From Aureobasidium sp. EXF-3400 (taxonomy: Eukaryota; Ascomycota; Dothideomycetes; Dothideales; Saccotheciaceae), in contig SWBL01000574.1 of NCBI GenBank assembly GCA_024195585.1, forward strand, positions 1 through 19,263: 19,263 nt of DNA, given 5' to 3'. The notes beneath the pieces were generated by a model. It saw only the letters and a list, made by a program, of their open reading frames with translations. It was not told the DNA's origin and searched no databases. This document shows, in pieces, positions 1 through 9,220 of this stretch. The translations under genes were made by a program, and so were the position numbers. Each line of letters begins with the position of its first letter. Within the stretch, counting starts at the first letter, position 1.

Positions 1-381
1 GGTCACCCACCGTAGTACTAATCTGCCGTTCAACTGCTTATGTATGGCAGAGCGGACGGGATGCCCAGTTTTCAGCTGACTGTGGCCGTACGTGCTGGAA
101 ATGCTATTTTCAAAACCTATGATAGAAGATTATAATATGACTGTAACAGATTGTCATTAACATCACTTTTCTCGAAAGCACGACCACTAAAATTGTAGGG
201 CTAGAGACAAAACTAACAATCGCCAGGGACCGGTCCCATCATCATAAATAATCATCATCATATGTGCTTTGTCCCCTTTCACAACCCGGGACTCCCGCTA
301 ACCGCAGAGAAAAAAAAAATGAATCAACACCAAAGCCGAAAAGACCAAAGAAGAGAATTCGTAGGCCGAGATCCATATGCT
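1..381. other. Gene-free flank downstream of the PAS gene
   Basis: No coding exon is supported here. The stretch lies 3' of the minus-strand PAS gene and probably holds its 3' UTR and terminator. Small open frames starting near 262 on the plus strand have no recognisable domain and run antisense into the PAS gene's last exon, so they were not called. An A-rich run near 308-320 is the only compositional oddity. Confidence 0.6.
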
Positions 382-1983
382 CTACCTTTTCCTGTAGCCA
401 TCGAGGCCAGGATCACCAAACATATGTGCTGGACTGTGGCTTTTCGTCATGCCATCAAGCCCTGAGCCAGAGTCACTCCTGAATATCTCGGACTGAGCGT
501 ACGGATCAGACTCCCACACCTCGAGACCTTCAAGTGGTAGAGACTCTCCAAAAGCTTTGTTAATACCGTATTGGTGGAGTGCACCGTTGATTCCAGTGAG
601 TGCCCATGCGAAGACAGCCTGCTCGCGAATCGAATTCATAAAGTCGTCCTGAGCAGGCCCACCAACTCTGATAGGATCTGTCTGGGCGCTGAAAGGACCC
701 AAAGAAGGTGCAAAGTTTGTAGCAAATGCTTGCTGTGGGCGCGCCTCCATTGGTGGTAGGATTGGCTCCGTTGCCCAAGGAGCAGCGAAAAGACCATTGT
801 CGTATCTCGAACGTGTCTGAGTTGGAAGCATAGGGCGTGCTCGCCTCAAGCAGACAACAAGACCATCAGATGTGCAAGAAATGACCGCTTCAAGTTCGAT
901 TGGGTCTCTTTGAATAGGGGGTCTGACACTCCCATCAGGAGAGGTCATTGAAGATGCTGACGATTCCTCGGCTCTGGAGTCACCGAATATTGCTGAATGC
1001 GTGTCTTGTACGTCCGTGCTGCTGTGTCCTGATGTGGTCCTGGAATTAGAAATGGGGGGATTTAAGGAGTCGACATCCATACTGTCGGATCCTGAGCGCG
1101 AACCGTCTATGTGGACACCCCCACCAACTTCTTGATCGACGCTACTTTCTGCTCCCATATCATCATCGCTTTCTTCATCCATGGGTGTCGTGGCTTCTTC
1201 ATCTATGCGAGGGTCCCTGAACCAGAATCGAAGGTATGCTATAGAGTCGTTTGCTTTTGCATTCTCCAGACACTTGATAGCGTCCTGAAGACAGTTCTCG
1301 GCGATGCAGTAATAGAAACTGCGACCCCTCATATATTCGGCCGGGATGCCAATGACTTCTTCTAGGCCCGCGGTCGCGTACATAATGGTCAAAGTCCTGG
1401 TAAAGCGGTTCAAAAACAAAGCAGCTCGAGGCTCATGGCTCGCCTTTTGAGCGGGTTGTCTGAACTTGTCCGAGATATGTGATAACATGTGGTAACGAGG
1501 ATCACGTGGTGAGGATGAAAACAACCGTCGGATGATGGGTGCTTCTTCGGCCCGCTCTACGAGAAGTGTCAGCTAGACGTTGCTCTGGAAAGGTCGAAGG
1601 AGACTTACTCTGACTCGGCAAACCTCTTCTGTAGATAGATGTGCATACGATCATGACATCGTAGACGACGGTGAAACAACACTCGACACCAGTCCATTGT
1701 CCTTCCTTGTTCTTTACTCTGCAATACGACAAGACGGCGGCCTTGTCCATCTGTACACCCTTCTTGTGGAATGCTTTGGCGAAAGGCAGCTCATCTTCGC
1801 AGAAAAATTCCCAGCAGGAGCGATTGACGACTTCATCAGGAGTCCAGCCTAGGACGTCGACGATCGAGTCGGAAGAATAGAGGACACGGGCATCGGGAGT
1901 AAGGTCTGTCATAAAGTCAGCACAATGAAAGACTCTGCTGGTCGGAGAAACATACCATGAATTGAGATAAAAGTCAAGTCCAT
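382..1983 (-). CDS. Two-PAS-domain protein, fungal, function unknown
   Basis: Three exons on the minus strand join to 499 aa: 1956-1983, 1609-1905 and 382-1556. The donors are GTATGT and GTAAGT and the acceptors are ACAG and GTAG; joining restores one continuous frame. The start at 1983 was chosen because it sits in a near-perfect CCACCATGG context and begins the conserved N-terminus (MDLTFISIHDLTPDARVLY). PAS domain 1 covers about aa 5-105. PAS domain 2 starts around aa 150 (EPRAALFLNRFTRTLTIMYA) and runs to about 226. Its last strands (about aa 329-350, AVISCTSDGLVVCLRRARP) are split off by a roughly 100-residue acidic, Ser-rich insert. A helix-like block (EQAVFAWALTGINGALHQYG) lies near the C-terminus. 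PAS folds sense small ligands or mediate protein contacts. I see no LOV cysteine motif and no GATA zinc finger, so it is neither a White Collar nor a Vivid photoreceptor. The layout recalls a conserved but uncharacterised Pezizomycotina family. It is divergent from the EED gene. Confidence 0.88.
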
Positions 1984-2294
1984 GGTGGCGAAGAAGTCGG
2001 GAGAAGCGCACGGGAGTAGTATCGAGAGATGGCTGTGGTTTTTGTATGACCAGGGGACTATATGCAAGTTGCCACTACGGAGGGGCTCTTGCAGATTCTG
2101 AGCAGCTAAAGGCTCTGCAGAAATAGAGGTAGGGGCCGCGAGACAGGGATGCGACAAGATGTAGCTGGCTGGCGAGCGACTAGAGCGCGGTGTATCCTCT
2201 GCTCCGGGACAGAGGCTTCAAGTGCAGGGTCGGGTCTAGTGATTGTCAAGGCGGCAGAGGTCGTCCAGGCTTGTAAAAGGCATGGATTCCTAGC

Positions 2295-2301
2295 TTATAT
2301 A
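2295..2301 (-). promoter_or_regulatory. Candidate TATA box of the PAS gene
   Basis: The minus strand reads TATATAAG about 310 bp upstream of the PAS start codon. This distance would imply a leader of roughly 200-280 nt. It is a good match to the consensus, but fungal promoters often lack a functional TATA box, so the assignment is inference. Confidence 0.4.
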
Positions 2302-2306
2302 GTGGT

Positions 2307-2327
2307 TGTGTGTGTGTGTGTGTGTGT
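2307..2327. repeat. (TG)10 microsatellite
   Basis: A pure TG dinucleotide run of 21 nt (AC on the minus strand) sits 5 bp upstream of the candidate TATA box of the PAS gene. Alternating purine-pyrimidine tracts can adopt Z-DNA and vary in length between strains. Any effect on PAS gene expression is inference. Confidence 0.9.
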
Positions 2328-3331
2328 CAAAGACGCAATGACAAGGCCGGCTCGGCGTTTGATTCGGGGCTGACAAGATGTGGACGTAGTTGCGCAACAA
2401 TATCCTGTGCTGTCCGTGCTAGCGACGATAATACAATTCACGGCGAGCACTACTTGGGATGCGACGAGTACAGAGTGCTGTAAAATTGCAGCCGACCAGA
2501 GCCAGAGGGCACGCACGGGTCTAATCCCACTCGCCTCTGCCCGAGACAAGTCCTACCGCTTGCACAAACTGTCGTCGACGTCACACGAGACTCTTAACTT
2601 GGCGCGCATTCTGCAAATCGACAACTCATGACCCTGCTTTCACGCCCCTGTCCTTGAACGAATTATATTGGGGACCAGAGCATTGGGATCTGTTTGAGAA
2701 CGAGTGGCTACCTCATGACTTGATGAGACAGCTTGTGAGCGTGAGAACGGGTCAGTCTGAGTGCGGCCATAAAGCAAGAGCCGCATCTAGAGTGGACGTC
2801 GTTCCTGTTGCGCAACGTGCCAGGATAGGATTGACCCGGCAGTCGCTTTAGCTGCCCTAGTTTCCAAAACTGCTCGGCTCCCAGCTCCGTTCTCCAGTAA
2901 AAATCAGCCTTTGCACTGGGTGGCTGCGGTGCGTGTCGTTGGCTGCTTGGGCTTGGATCGAATTTCTTGTGGGGATCTCGAATCCACCAAAACAATCGCT
3001 GATTGTTGTTTGATCATGGTCTGCCTGCTAGTCACAGAAGGAGTCAACGATTGTGATTCATCAGCGGCATGCGTATTCGTATAAACTAAAAAGAGTGAAA
3101 ACAAGCGAGAGGCTGTATGCAGCTTGGTTGATTGTGAATTTTGACGTGAGCGCAAGCAAACGCGCAGGAGTTCGGCGTCGGCGTTGTTGTTTGCGACTGC
3201 CTCTCCAGACACGACAAACAACCGCCTGTGATTGGTATCCACGGTTCCATAACTACCTTATTCACTTTCGCTCTCACGCTGTGGTGCACAAACCCTTCTG
3301 CGTCACAAGTGCATTGCCCTAATCTGGCTAC

Positions 3332-3366
3332 CACTCACTCACCATACACTCACTCACTCACACACC
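3332..3366. repeat. CACT/ACTC tetranucleotide tract in the EED 5' region
   Basis: Tandem CACT units are interrupted by a short CATA spacer and end in CACACACC, about 80 bp ahead of the EED start codon. Such pyrimidine-adenine tracts are common in fungal 5' leaders and near transcription starts. Confidence 0.75.
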
Positions 3367-3384
3367 ATGCAACTTTCATCCTAA
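3367..3384 (+). promoter_or_regulatory. Possible 5-codon upstream ORF in the EED leader
   Basis: ATG CAA CTT TCA TCC TAA lies 61 bp before the EED start. It follows CACACC, a reasonable start context. If the transcript starts upstream of it, it could dampen EED translation. A second upstream ATG at 3435 is out of frame, overlaps the EED start and has a weak context (GTTGATGT). Whether either lies in the mRNA is unknown. Confidence 0.35.
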
Positions 3385-3444
3385 TAGCAATTATCCGAGC
3401 GAGCCCGGCTTTTCGTGCATCCACCTCACTGTTGATGTTCAGCC

Positions 3445-5728
3445 ATGGACTTTCCCCAACTAAAGGCATGGCTGCGATTACCTGTACGTCTCCATTTTGC
3501 TGCCTTCTTTTGCAAAATGTCACTTCTCGCTAAACAAATTCAAAGGGTGAGGGACAAAATGGTACGCTCGCAACCATGACTGCTGTCGTCACGGTCCTTC
3601 AATTAGACATGATCTAATGCCGTTCCCAGTCTCAATATACGACATAAAGTTTTATCCATACTCAGAGCCGGGTGACGATCCCATCTTTGCCGCCGTAGCA
3701 GAAAGAGAGGTAAGCCTTACACAATCATCCGTCAATGCACATTTGAATAATCAGTTATATAAGTAGATCTACATATGCAAGCCTGTCGGCAAGTCAGCCA
3801 CATCCAAGACTAACAATCTGGACGTCTTGACTATACTCGAGGACCCTGATGTATGTCTGCAATGCTCATGCGATGCCGTTCCGAGTAGTGGTTCATGTGC
3901 TCAGGCTGACCATCCATTTCAGGAGGACTCTTCTCTCAACAGTGTTGCATGGTCAGTCGACATTGATACTGACGAGCCCCTTGTTTGTGTCGCTGGATCT
4001 GGATCAAAAAACATCAAAATCTTCAATGTGGTTACAGGAGAGTTGGTTCGGGTAAGCTCACTGTAGCAATATGAGAATCGCGCTTGCTGACTAGTCACAA
4101 CAGATTCTTTATGGACACGGCGGCGTAAGTCCGATTTCACAAGGCTCACTCGTAGCTTGAGCTGACATACTCAAAGGCCATCAATGACTTGGTCACATCA
4201 CCTGTTTCGCCACAAATTCTGGCGTCGTGCTCTGGCGACTACACAATCCGAATATGGAACCTGGATGCTCGCTATCGTAGGCAGCCATGCGCAGCGATAC
4301 TCTCGGGAGAAGGTCATAGGCAGACGATTCTTTCAATCGTAAGTGTATCTGCCTCCCTTCCTGCACAGCGCTTACAAGCAACAGGCTTTCCATGACAACG
4401 GTAGATGGTTACTAAGTGGTGGGCAGGATACGATGATCTGCTTGGTAAGTACCGTTTTTGTTGGGTGGGATACAGAGTCATTGCTTACCCATGCAGTGGA
4501 GCCTCCCAACCGTGCCAGACGAGAACGCAGGCACAGACAAACCGACAGTAGTTGTCTATCCCCATTTTGCTAGTATTGGCATGCACTCAGACTACGTAGA
4601 CTGGTACCGCTCTGAAACACTTTCCCGGTCCAGTAGTCGCTTTACACTAACAGACAGACAGTGTCAGATTCTGGGGTGACCTCGTCCTATCTAAAGCTTC
4701 TACAGGAAATAACATCAAAGTCACCAGAGGAGAGATAATGCTTTGGAAGATCGATGGCTTTTTCTCAGGTGACGACAACCCGCCAGAACCACCCATGCCT
4801 GGATACGGACGACCGACACGTTCTGCCTTCGGCGACGGGTTCCAACGATTGTTCACGTTCGATGTGACCAACGTGGAACCATTCTACATGCGATTCGGCC
4901 TCTTCAAGGAACATGGCTACCGCCCTGTGCTCGTCATGGGCAACATCAAAGCTCGCTTCTTTTTCTGGGACCTGCAGAGGTTTGAGGGGCGTCGTTCTAC
5001 TGGCAAAGACCCAACTTCTATTGCTCAGGACAATCAGCGGATCAAAGACATACTCGATCAAAATCGTAGAAAGAAAAATGGTGGCGATCAAGTCTACAAC
5101 AAGAAGAATGCTGTCGGACAAGTCCTTACCATCAATACACGAGCCAGTGATATCACTGGCAGCGACACCAGCGACAAAGATCAAGCCGCTATTGTTAAGA
5201 ACCACAAGCGGAAAAGAGATCTCCACGAACGTGTCTTGATCAACAACACAACAAGAGCGAGTCCTGCTAACAGCGACTTGACTCGAGCAAGCAGCCGCGT
5301 GAGCAAGCATCCCGGAGGTGTGTGATTCAACCAATTTATCCCTTTCGAGTAACGCTCTAACTTGTTCGAAAGTCTCGCTCATACCTCGTGCCTCACTTGC
5401 GGTCCCGGGCCCTACATCGGCCCCTACATCTGCCCCTGCATCTACTCCTGCCTCAGCTCCCACATCAGCCCCTGTCATAAAGCCATCCATGACCCCAGAC
5501 TCATTGAACACTTCCCGACCTACCTTTGAACCAGCAGATCCCAAGCCAGAAATACCTCCCCGAAGCATGAGAAACTACATCAGACACGCCGCTCATAAGA
5601 CGACGGTAGTCAACTGTCCAATCGATTTCGCATGCAGAGCGATTGACTGGAGTCTCGATGGCAAGTGGTGTGTTGGGGTCGGCGATCACGGCATGATTGC
5701 GGTATTCGGACGCTGGTTAGACAAATGA
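3445..5728 (+). CDS. eed: Polycomb protein EED/ESC homologue (PRC2 subunit)
   Basis: Eleven exons join to 569 aa: 3445-3483, 3546-3561, 3630-3709, 3767-3850, 3923-4051, 4104-4124, 4177-4338, 4385-4444, 4497-4603, 4662-5317 and 5373-5728. All junctions are GT-AG and the frame closes exactly. EED is the WD40 beta-propeller of Polycomb repressive complex 2; it binds trimethylated H3K27 and supports the EZH2/KMT6 methyltransferase in the nucleus. Supporting motifs are GDDPIFAAVAEREIYIC, a VAGSGSKNIKIFN strand set, LYGHGGAINDL, LASCSGDYTIRIWNLD, EGHRQTILSIAFHDNGRWLL, then HSDYVDCVRFWGDLVLSK and EPFYMRFGLF, which match human EED blocks in order. The start is the first in-frame ATG after a stop at 3433 and has a good context (AGCCATGG). 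A basic, disordered insert (about aa 345-460) followed by a Pro-Thr-Ser-Ala tract separates the last blade (AIDWSLDGKWCVGVGDHG) from the rest. Human EED is 441 aa; the extra length is mostly that insert. Confidence 0.93.
5410..5476 (+). repeat. Degenerate 12-bp tandem repeat coding Pro-Thr-Ser-Ala units in EED
   Basis: About five and a half units of the type CCTACATCTGCC occur in the last EED exon and encode variants of P-T-S-A. The period is a multiple of three, so unit gain or loss keeps the frame. It lies in a disordered linker before the last WD40 blade. Confidence 0.75.
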
Positions 5729-6196
5729 TGATATGGCTAAAAACAACATTGCGAATCTAGCTGAGAGTCGAAGGCAGAGGACACAGACACCTGGTTCTGC
5801 ATTCACCGACTTGCATATTCTAGGTCGGCATGGATGGTCCGCACCATCGAGAGTCGACCAGAAATCGCTTTATCAATGAGCCTGAGAGATGAACGATTCT
5901 CGAGTTCGTCGCCTGCTATACGAGCGTGCCGTCAAATCACAATAGAGGGCATTGGCCTTGCTCTGATAACAATACAAAATCTCGACTCCTCGATAGAGAT
6001 GGCAGCAACAAGAAAGCTGATTGGAAGAGAGAGAGGAAGGGGGACATATCAGACGCATGGTTATGATACCGATGAGAGCTCTTAGCTTAACATCCACCTA
6101 CTTACAGTAGCACTATCTAGGTCCTTTAAACGAGGAATAATACATATAGGGCCACACCTTGCTTCCACTTGACCATGAAACCTAGCACCCACTTAA
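5729..6196. other. Convergent intergenic region between EED and the 522-aa gene
   Basis: The two flanking genes point at each other, so this stretch carries two 3' ends. No coding exon is supported. The right end contains part of a three-unit degenerate tandem repeat listed separately. An open frame at about 5834-6085 shows no recognisable domain. Confidence 0.6.
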
Positions 6197-6231
6197 TCAT
6201 GCAAACCCTAGCATCCACTTCACAATCTTCC
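6157..6231. repeat. Degenerate ~25-bp tandem repeat across a stop codon
   Basis: Three adjacent units of 24, 26 and 25 bp begin at 6157, 6181 and 6207, each starting CCTWG and sharing a TCCACTT/CCCACTT core. Read on the minus strand they encode related peptides in two frames: IVKWMLGF, then MIKWVLGF, then MVKWKQG. The stop codon of the minus-strand gene (6197-6199) falls inside the middle unit. Confidence 0.7.
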
Positions 6232-7765
6232 AGACTATACTGACAGGCCAGAGCATTATTGCTAGCACCCTTCCCACAGCTGTTCCAATGCGAACGACAA
6301 TCGCGAGACAGCACAGTATCACGACCACCCTTGATGCCACAAACGCTAGGGCTTTGATCGCCTGCCATCGTTCTATAGGCTTGGTAGTCGAATCAGAGAG
6401 TATGTGAATGGCTTGCACGAGACCAATACTCTGCCCTTGCGGTGAACCATCACACGTTGACGATGCCGGTTTGTAGAACAGTTGATTGATTGCCCATGCG
6501 AGAAATCCGACCACTTGAGTCTCAAGGGGCGACAGTGACTCAGCCACTGATGTTCCGGATAGAGAGGGAGTGTTTGGGTGGGTGCGGTAAGGAGGAGGCG
6601 GAGTAGAGGTATACTCGCGAGGCACGGGTGCAGTCTTCTCGTGTTGTGCCTTTTTAGCCGGGCTTTCAGGATGAACAACACGAACTCTAGGCAACTGTCG
6701 CAGATCCTGAAAACGGGAAGTGTTTGAGTTTGAGCGTGTACGCTCGGCTCCTCCTAGAGTGGGACTATGACTGGTCGGAGTTTCTTTCTCTCGTGCGGAA
6801 GTCGACGCCGTAACGCTCACAGCGGAGTCTCTACGTTCAACCCCAGGAGGCGGTGAGCACACAGATCTCCGAGAGGAATGTGAAGACTCGCATGAGGAGA
6901 ACTCTGAAACTGCAGAAATTGGCGGTGAAGATGAAGTTGCCTTTGCTTTTCTGGTGGCAGTGTCGTCTTCGTCAGGCGTTGGAGAGCGAGGATTGCTAAA
7001 GTCTCGCAACGCCTTGGTGGCTTGAGCAAACTTGCGTGGTCCAGCACCAATGCTGTGCATCCTGCCATTCATTCCTTCTTTGTGTGAAAGGCGTTGTGCC
7101 TTGTCTCTGTAGTACTGTACGGCCTTGTCTTGATCTTCCTGTCGATACGGCTGTGGATCTCTGGCTGTCGGCATAGGGATCACAAAGCTATCTTCGCTTG
7201 CGTGGAAGTCGGTTCTCGTAGCTAACGGATTGGCTGTAATGGTCTTGGAAGACCCGGCCTCCGTATCTGGCTCCATATTCCATCCAGTCGAGTCTTGACG
7301 CCAACGGCCTCTTGGACCCGCTGGTTTCGGTCTTTGAATCGCGGCGCGTGGCTCTTCGGGCATTCGAACTTTCGGGGAGGAAGTCCGTGGTGGTTCATAG
7401 TCGCTCCCGAATAGTGAAAGTGCTTCGGCGGGTGATATAGGCGTTCGGGGAGTCAAGTTTGTTACAACACTCGGGCTGATCAGACCGGTCCTCGGGTTGG
7501 CCGCGCGTGCTGTTAGATAGTCGTCGGTACCTTTGACGCCCATATTCAAATCTCTGGTACGCTGCTTCGGTATTCTAGGCGGGATGTTAGAGGTATCTCT
7601 TGACCACGCCCTTCCCTCTGGACGACGATGTGGGTATTGAGAATTGTGAGCACTTGTCAGTAGATTCTGTTTTTGCGAAGGGTTGGATTTCGAATTCTGA
7701 GTAGATAGTCGAACAAGTAATTGATGGAGTTGCTGAGTGATGATGTCGGTATTTCTAGCATCCAT
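6197..7765 (-). CDS. Uncharacterised disordered protein with hydrophobic C-terminus
   Basis: A single exon of 522 aa, not recognised as any named family. Residues 1 to about 400 are low-complexity, rich in Ser, Pro, Arg and Thr, with a short block resembling a helix near the start (ITQQLHQLLVRLSTQN) and another around KAVQYYRDKAQRLSHKEGM. The last ~110 residues look folded: ETQVVGFLAWAINQLFY, a linker, ERWQAIKALAFVASR, then one or two hydrophobic segments (VVVILCCLAIVVRIGTAVG and VLAIMLWPVSIVWKIVKWM) that could span or line a membrane. A tail-anchored or ER/nuclear-envelope protein is possible, but this is inference. The frame stays open upstream to about 7859 without an ATG, so 7765 (ATG, context ATCCATGG) is the first usable start; an unseen 5' exon cannot be excluded. 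It lies 207 bp downstream of SEH1 on the same strand. Confidence 0.72.
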   Translation of the reverse strand: MDARNTDIITQQLHQLLVRLSTQNSKSNPSQKQNLLTSAHNSQYPHRRPEGRAWSRDTSNIPPRIPKQRTRDLNMGVKGTDDYLTARAANPRTGLISPSVVTNLTPRTPISPAEALSLFGSDYEPPRTSSPKVRMPEEPRAAIQRPKPAGPRGRWRQDSTGWNMEPDTEAGSSKTITANPLATRTDFHASEDSFVIPMPTARDPQPYRQEDQDKAVQYYRDKAQRLSHKEGMNGRMHSIGAGPRKFAQATKALRDFSNPRSPTPDEDDTATRKAKATSSSPPISAVSEFSSCESSHSSRRSVCSPPPGVERRDSAVSVTASTSAREKETPTSHSPTLGGAERTRSNSNTSRFQDLRQLPRVRVVHPESPAKKAQHEKTAPVPREYTSTPPPPYRTHPNTPSLSGTSVAESLSPLETQVVGFLAWAINQLFYKPASSTCDGSPQGQSIGLVQAIHILSDSTTKPIERWQAIKALAFVASRVVVILCCLAIVVRIGTAVGRVLAIMLWPVSIVWKIVKWMLGFA

Positions 7766-7972
7766 GGATGGGGAAGAGGAATGTGTGGTTGCGATGTCAA
7801 CCGCCAACGGTTCGTGGTTTCTCGAGCGGAAGCTGGGGAAAGCTCTTCCGGTCCGTTGCTATCTCAATTGCGACTTCCCAAGAAATCAGACGATCATTCA
7901 GTCCATGATGACAGGCCGTTGGTCATGCGTCGCAAGCTTGCGAGTCGTAATCTCGGTCCCGGCGGACGAAGT

Positions 7973-9220
7973 TCAGTTGTCCCCAATTGCGTCGACTTCT
8001 GCATACTGCATCCATTGGTCGTTATTGGCTTTCTTCCAAACCTGCACAAGTCCATCATCGCCAGTAGAGACTAGTAGATCTCCTATTGACCTGGTCAGCT
8101 CATTACATCTGCAAGATTGTTGCCTCGTGCTTACCCATCTGTGAGAAACCGACTCGCCAGACCGCGCCACTGTGAGCAGCAAGCTCGGCCGCAAGTCTCG
8201 CTTCCTGATTGACTCTACCGGGACGTCCCTGTTCCTCGTTTCTTCCGCTGCGTGGCCCTCCAGCGAGCCCAGCGCCAATGCCAGACTGATTAGGCTTGGA
8301 ATGTGTTGGTGATTTGAGTCCAGATGAAACTTCTGTAGCTTGTTTCGATTGAGATGCTGAAGTTTCAGAAACACCGGGTGTGTGCACTTCATAGACTCGA
8401 ACATATCCATCTTTGCTGGCAGTTGCGATCACGTCGAATCCGCGCATTGAGCCATTTGCCCACGCGACGTCTCGGATTAATGCGTCTGATCCTTTGAGCT
8501 CGGCGGCCGTGTAGAACTTGCGATCTTTGTCACTGCGGAAGACTTTGACAGTGCCCATAACTGAGACAGCTAGCGACAGGCTTTTCCGGTCGAGTCCAGC
8601 CATGATGGCAGGCCATGCAGGCAATTTCTCGTGATGCCAGCTTAGTCGAAACCCTGTCTCCTCTGTCCTTTGTGGTGTCTTGCATAGATAGTCCTGCCAC
8701 AAGATCTGCCATTCTGAGAGGTTGTCATGATCCACCGGCTCACAGACTGTCAACTGCCCGTCGCGAGAGATGACGGCCAAATACGTTTCGGTGCCGATAT
8801 TCTTGAAGTCCAGTGACATGTACGGCACTCGAGTCGCCGAAGGCTGCTGGTAGATTCTCTTAAAGCGACGTCCAGACAGAGGCGCTTCGAGCACATCTTC
8901 CTGCCATATCCGTAATAGACCATCTTCTCCAATGCTTCCTATGATCTCGCCCACAAAAGGACCATTCCATTTGACCTAGTGACGATCAAAAACGTGTTCA
9001 GCGGTTTGATCCTACAACATTGACTTACATCTGTAACTTCGGCATCATGCGCTTTCCAGACGTCGGTCACCGTCCACCCGTCGTCCTTTCTGTCCCAGAC
9101 CTTCAATCGATGGTCTGATGACGCGGTCACCATACGCGTGCCATAGAAATTGTAGTCAACCGCCAGAACCAGGTCGTGATGTCCATGACTAAAATGGTGG
9201 AAAGCATTATTGGTAGCCAT
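7973..9220 (-). CDS. seh1: Nucleoporin SEH1 (Nup84/Y complex and SEA/GATOR2 WD40 protein)
   Basis: Three exons on the minus strand join to 380 aa: 9029-9220, 8135-8975 and 7973-8082. Donors are GTAAGT and GTAAGC, acceptors CTAG and ATAG; all join in frame. SEH1 is an incomplete WD40 propeller that is completed by Nup85 in the nuclear pore Y complex, and by Sea4/Mios in the SEA/GATOR2 complex that regulates TORC1. Supporting motifs are GHHDLVLAVDYNFYGTRMVT with SSDHRLKVWDR in blade 1, AHDAEVTDVKWNGPFVGEII, IGEDGLLRIWQED, RDVAWANGSMRGFDVIATAS and KDGYVRVYEV, then AHSGAVWRVGFSQMGDLLVS and GDDGLVQVWK at the end. A disordered Ser/Gly-rich insert (about aa 262-326) separates the last two blade blocks, which explains the excess over the ~350 residues of yeast and human proteins. 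The ATG at 9220 is the only methionine ahead of the conserved first blade. Confidence 0.93.

Larger units (their letters stand above)
1984..3444. other. Divergent intergenic region between the PAS gene and EED
   Basis: About 1.46 kb with no supported coding exon. It must hold the promoters of two divergently transcribed genes. Visible elements are a TATATAA on the minus strand near 2295, a GT microsatellite directly behind it, a CRE-like half site (GACGTCAC near 2577) and a CACT-type tetranucleotide tract just ahead of EED. The scattered open frames here lack family resemblance and splice logic. Confidence 0.6.

Noticed and set aside
4765..5568. 267-aa open frame antisense to EED
   Set aside because: It is low-complexity (Ala/Gly/Asp repeats complementary to the PTSA tract), crosses an EED intron and opposes a well-supported gene.
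7766..7807. N-terminal extension of the 522-aa protein
   Set aside because: The extension begins at TTG, not a normal eukaryotic start; the first ATG is at 7765.
3445..9220. Functional link between the two WD40 genes EED and SEH1
   Set aside because: They belong to different WD40 families and complexes and differ in strand and intron structure; proximity looks incidental.
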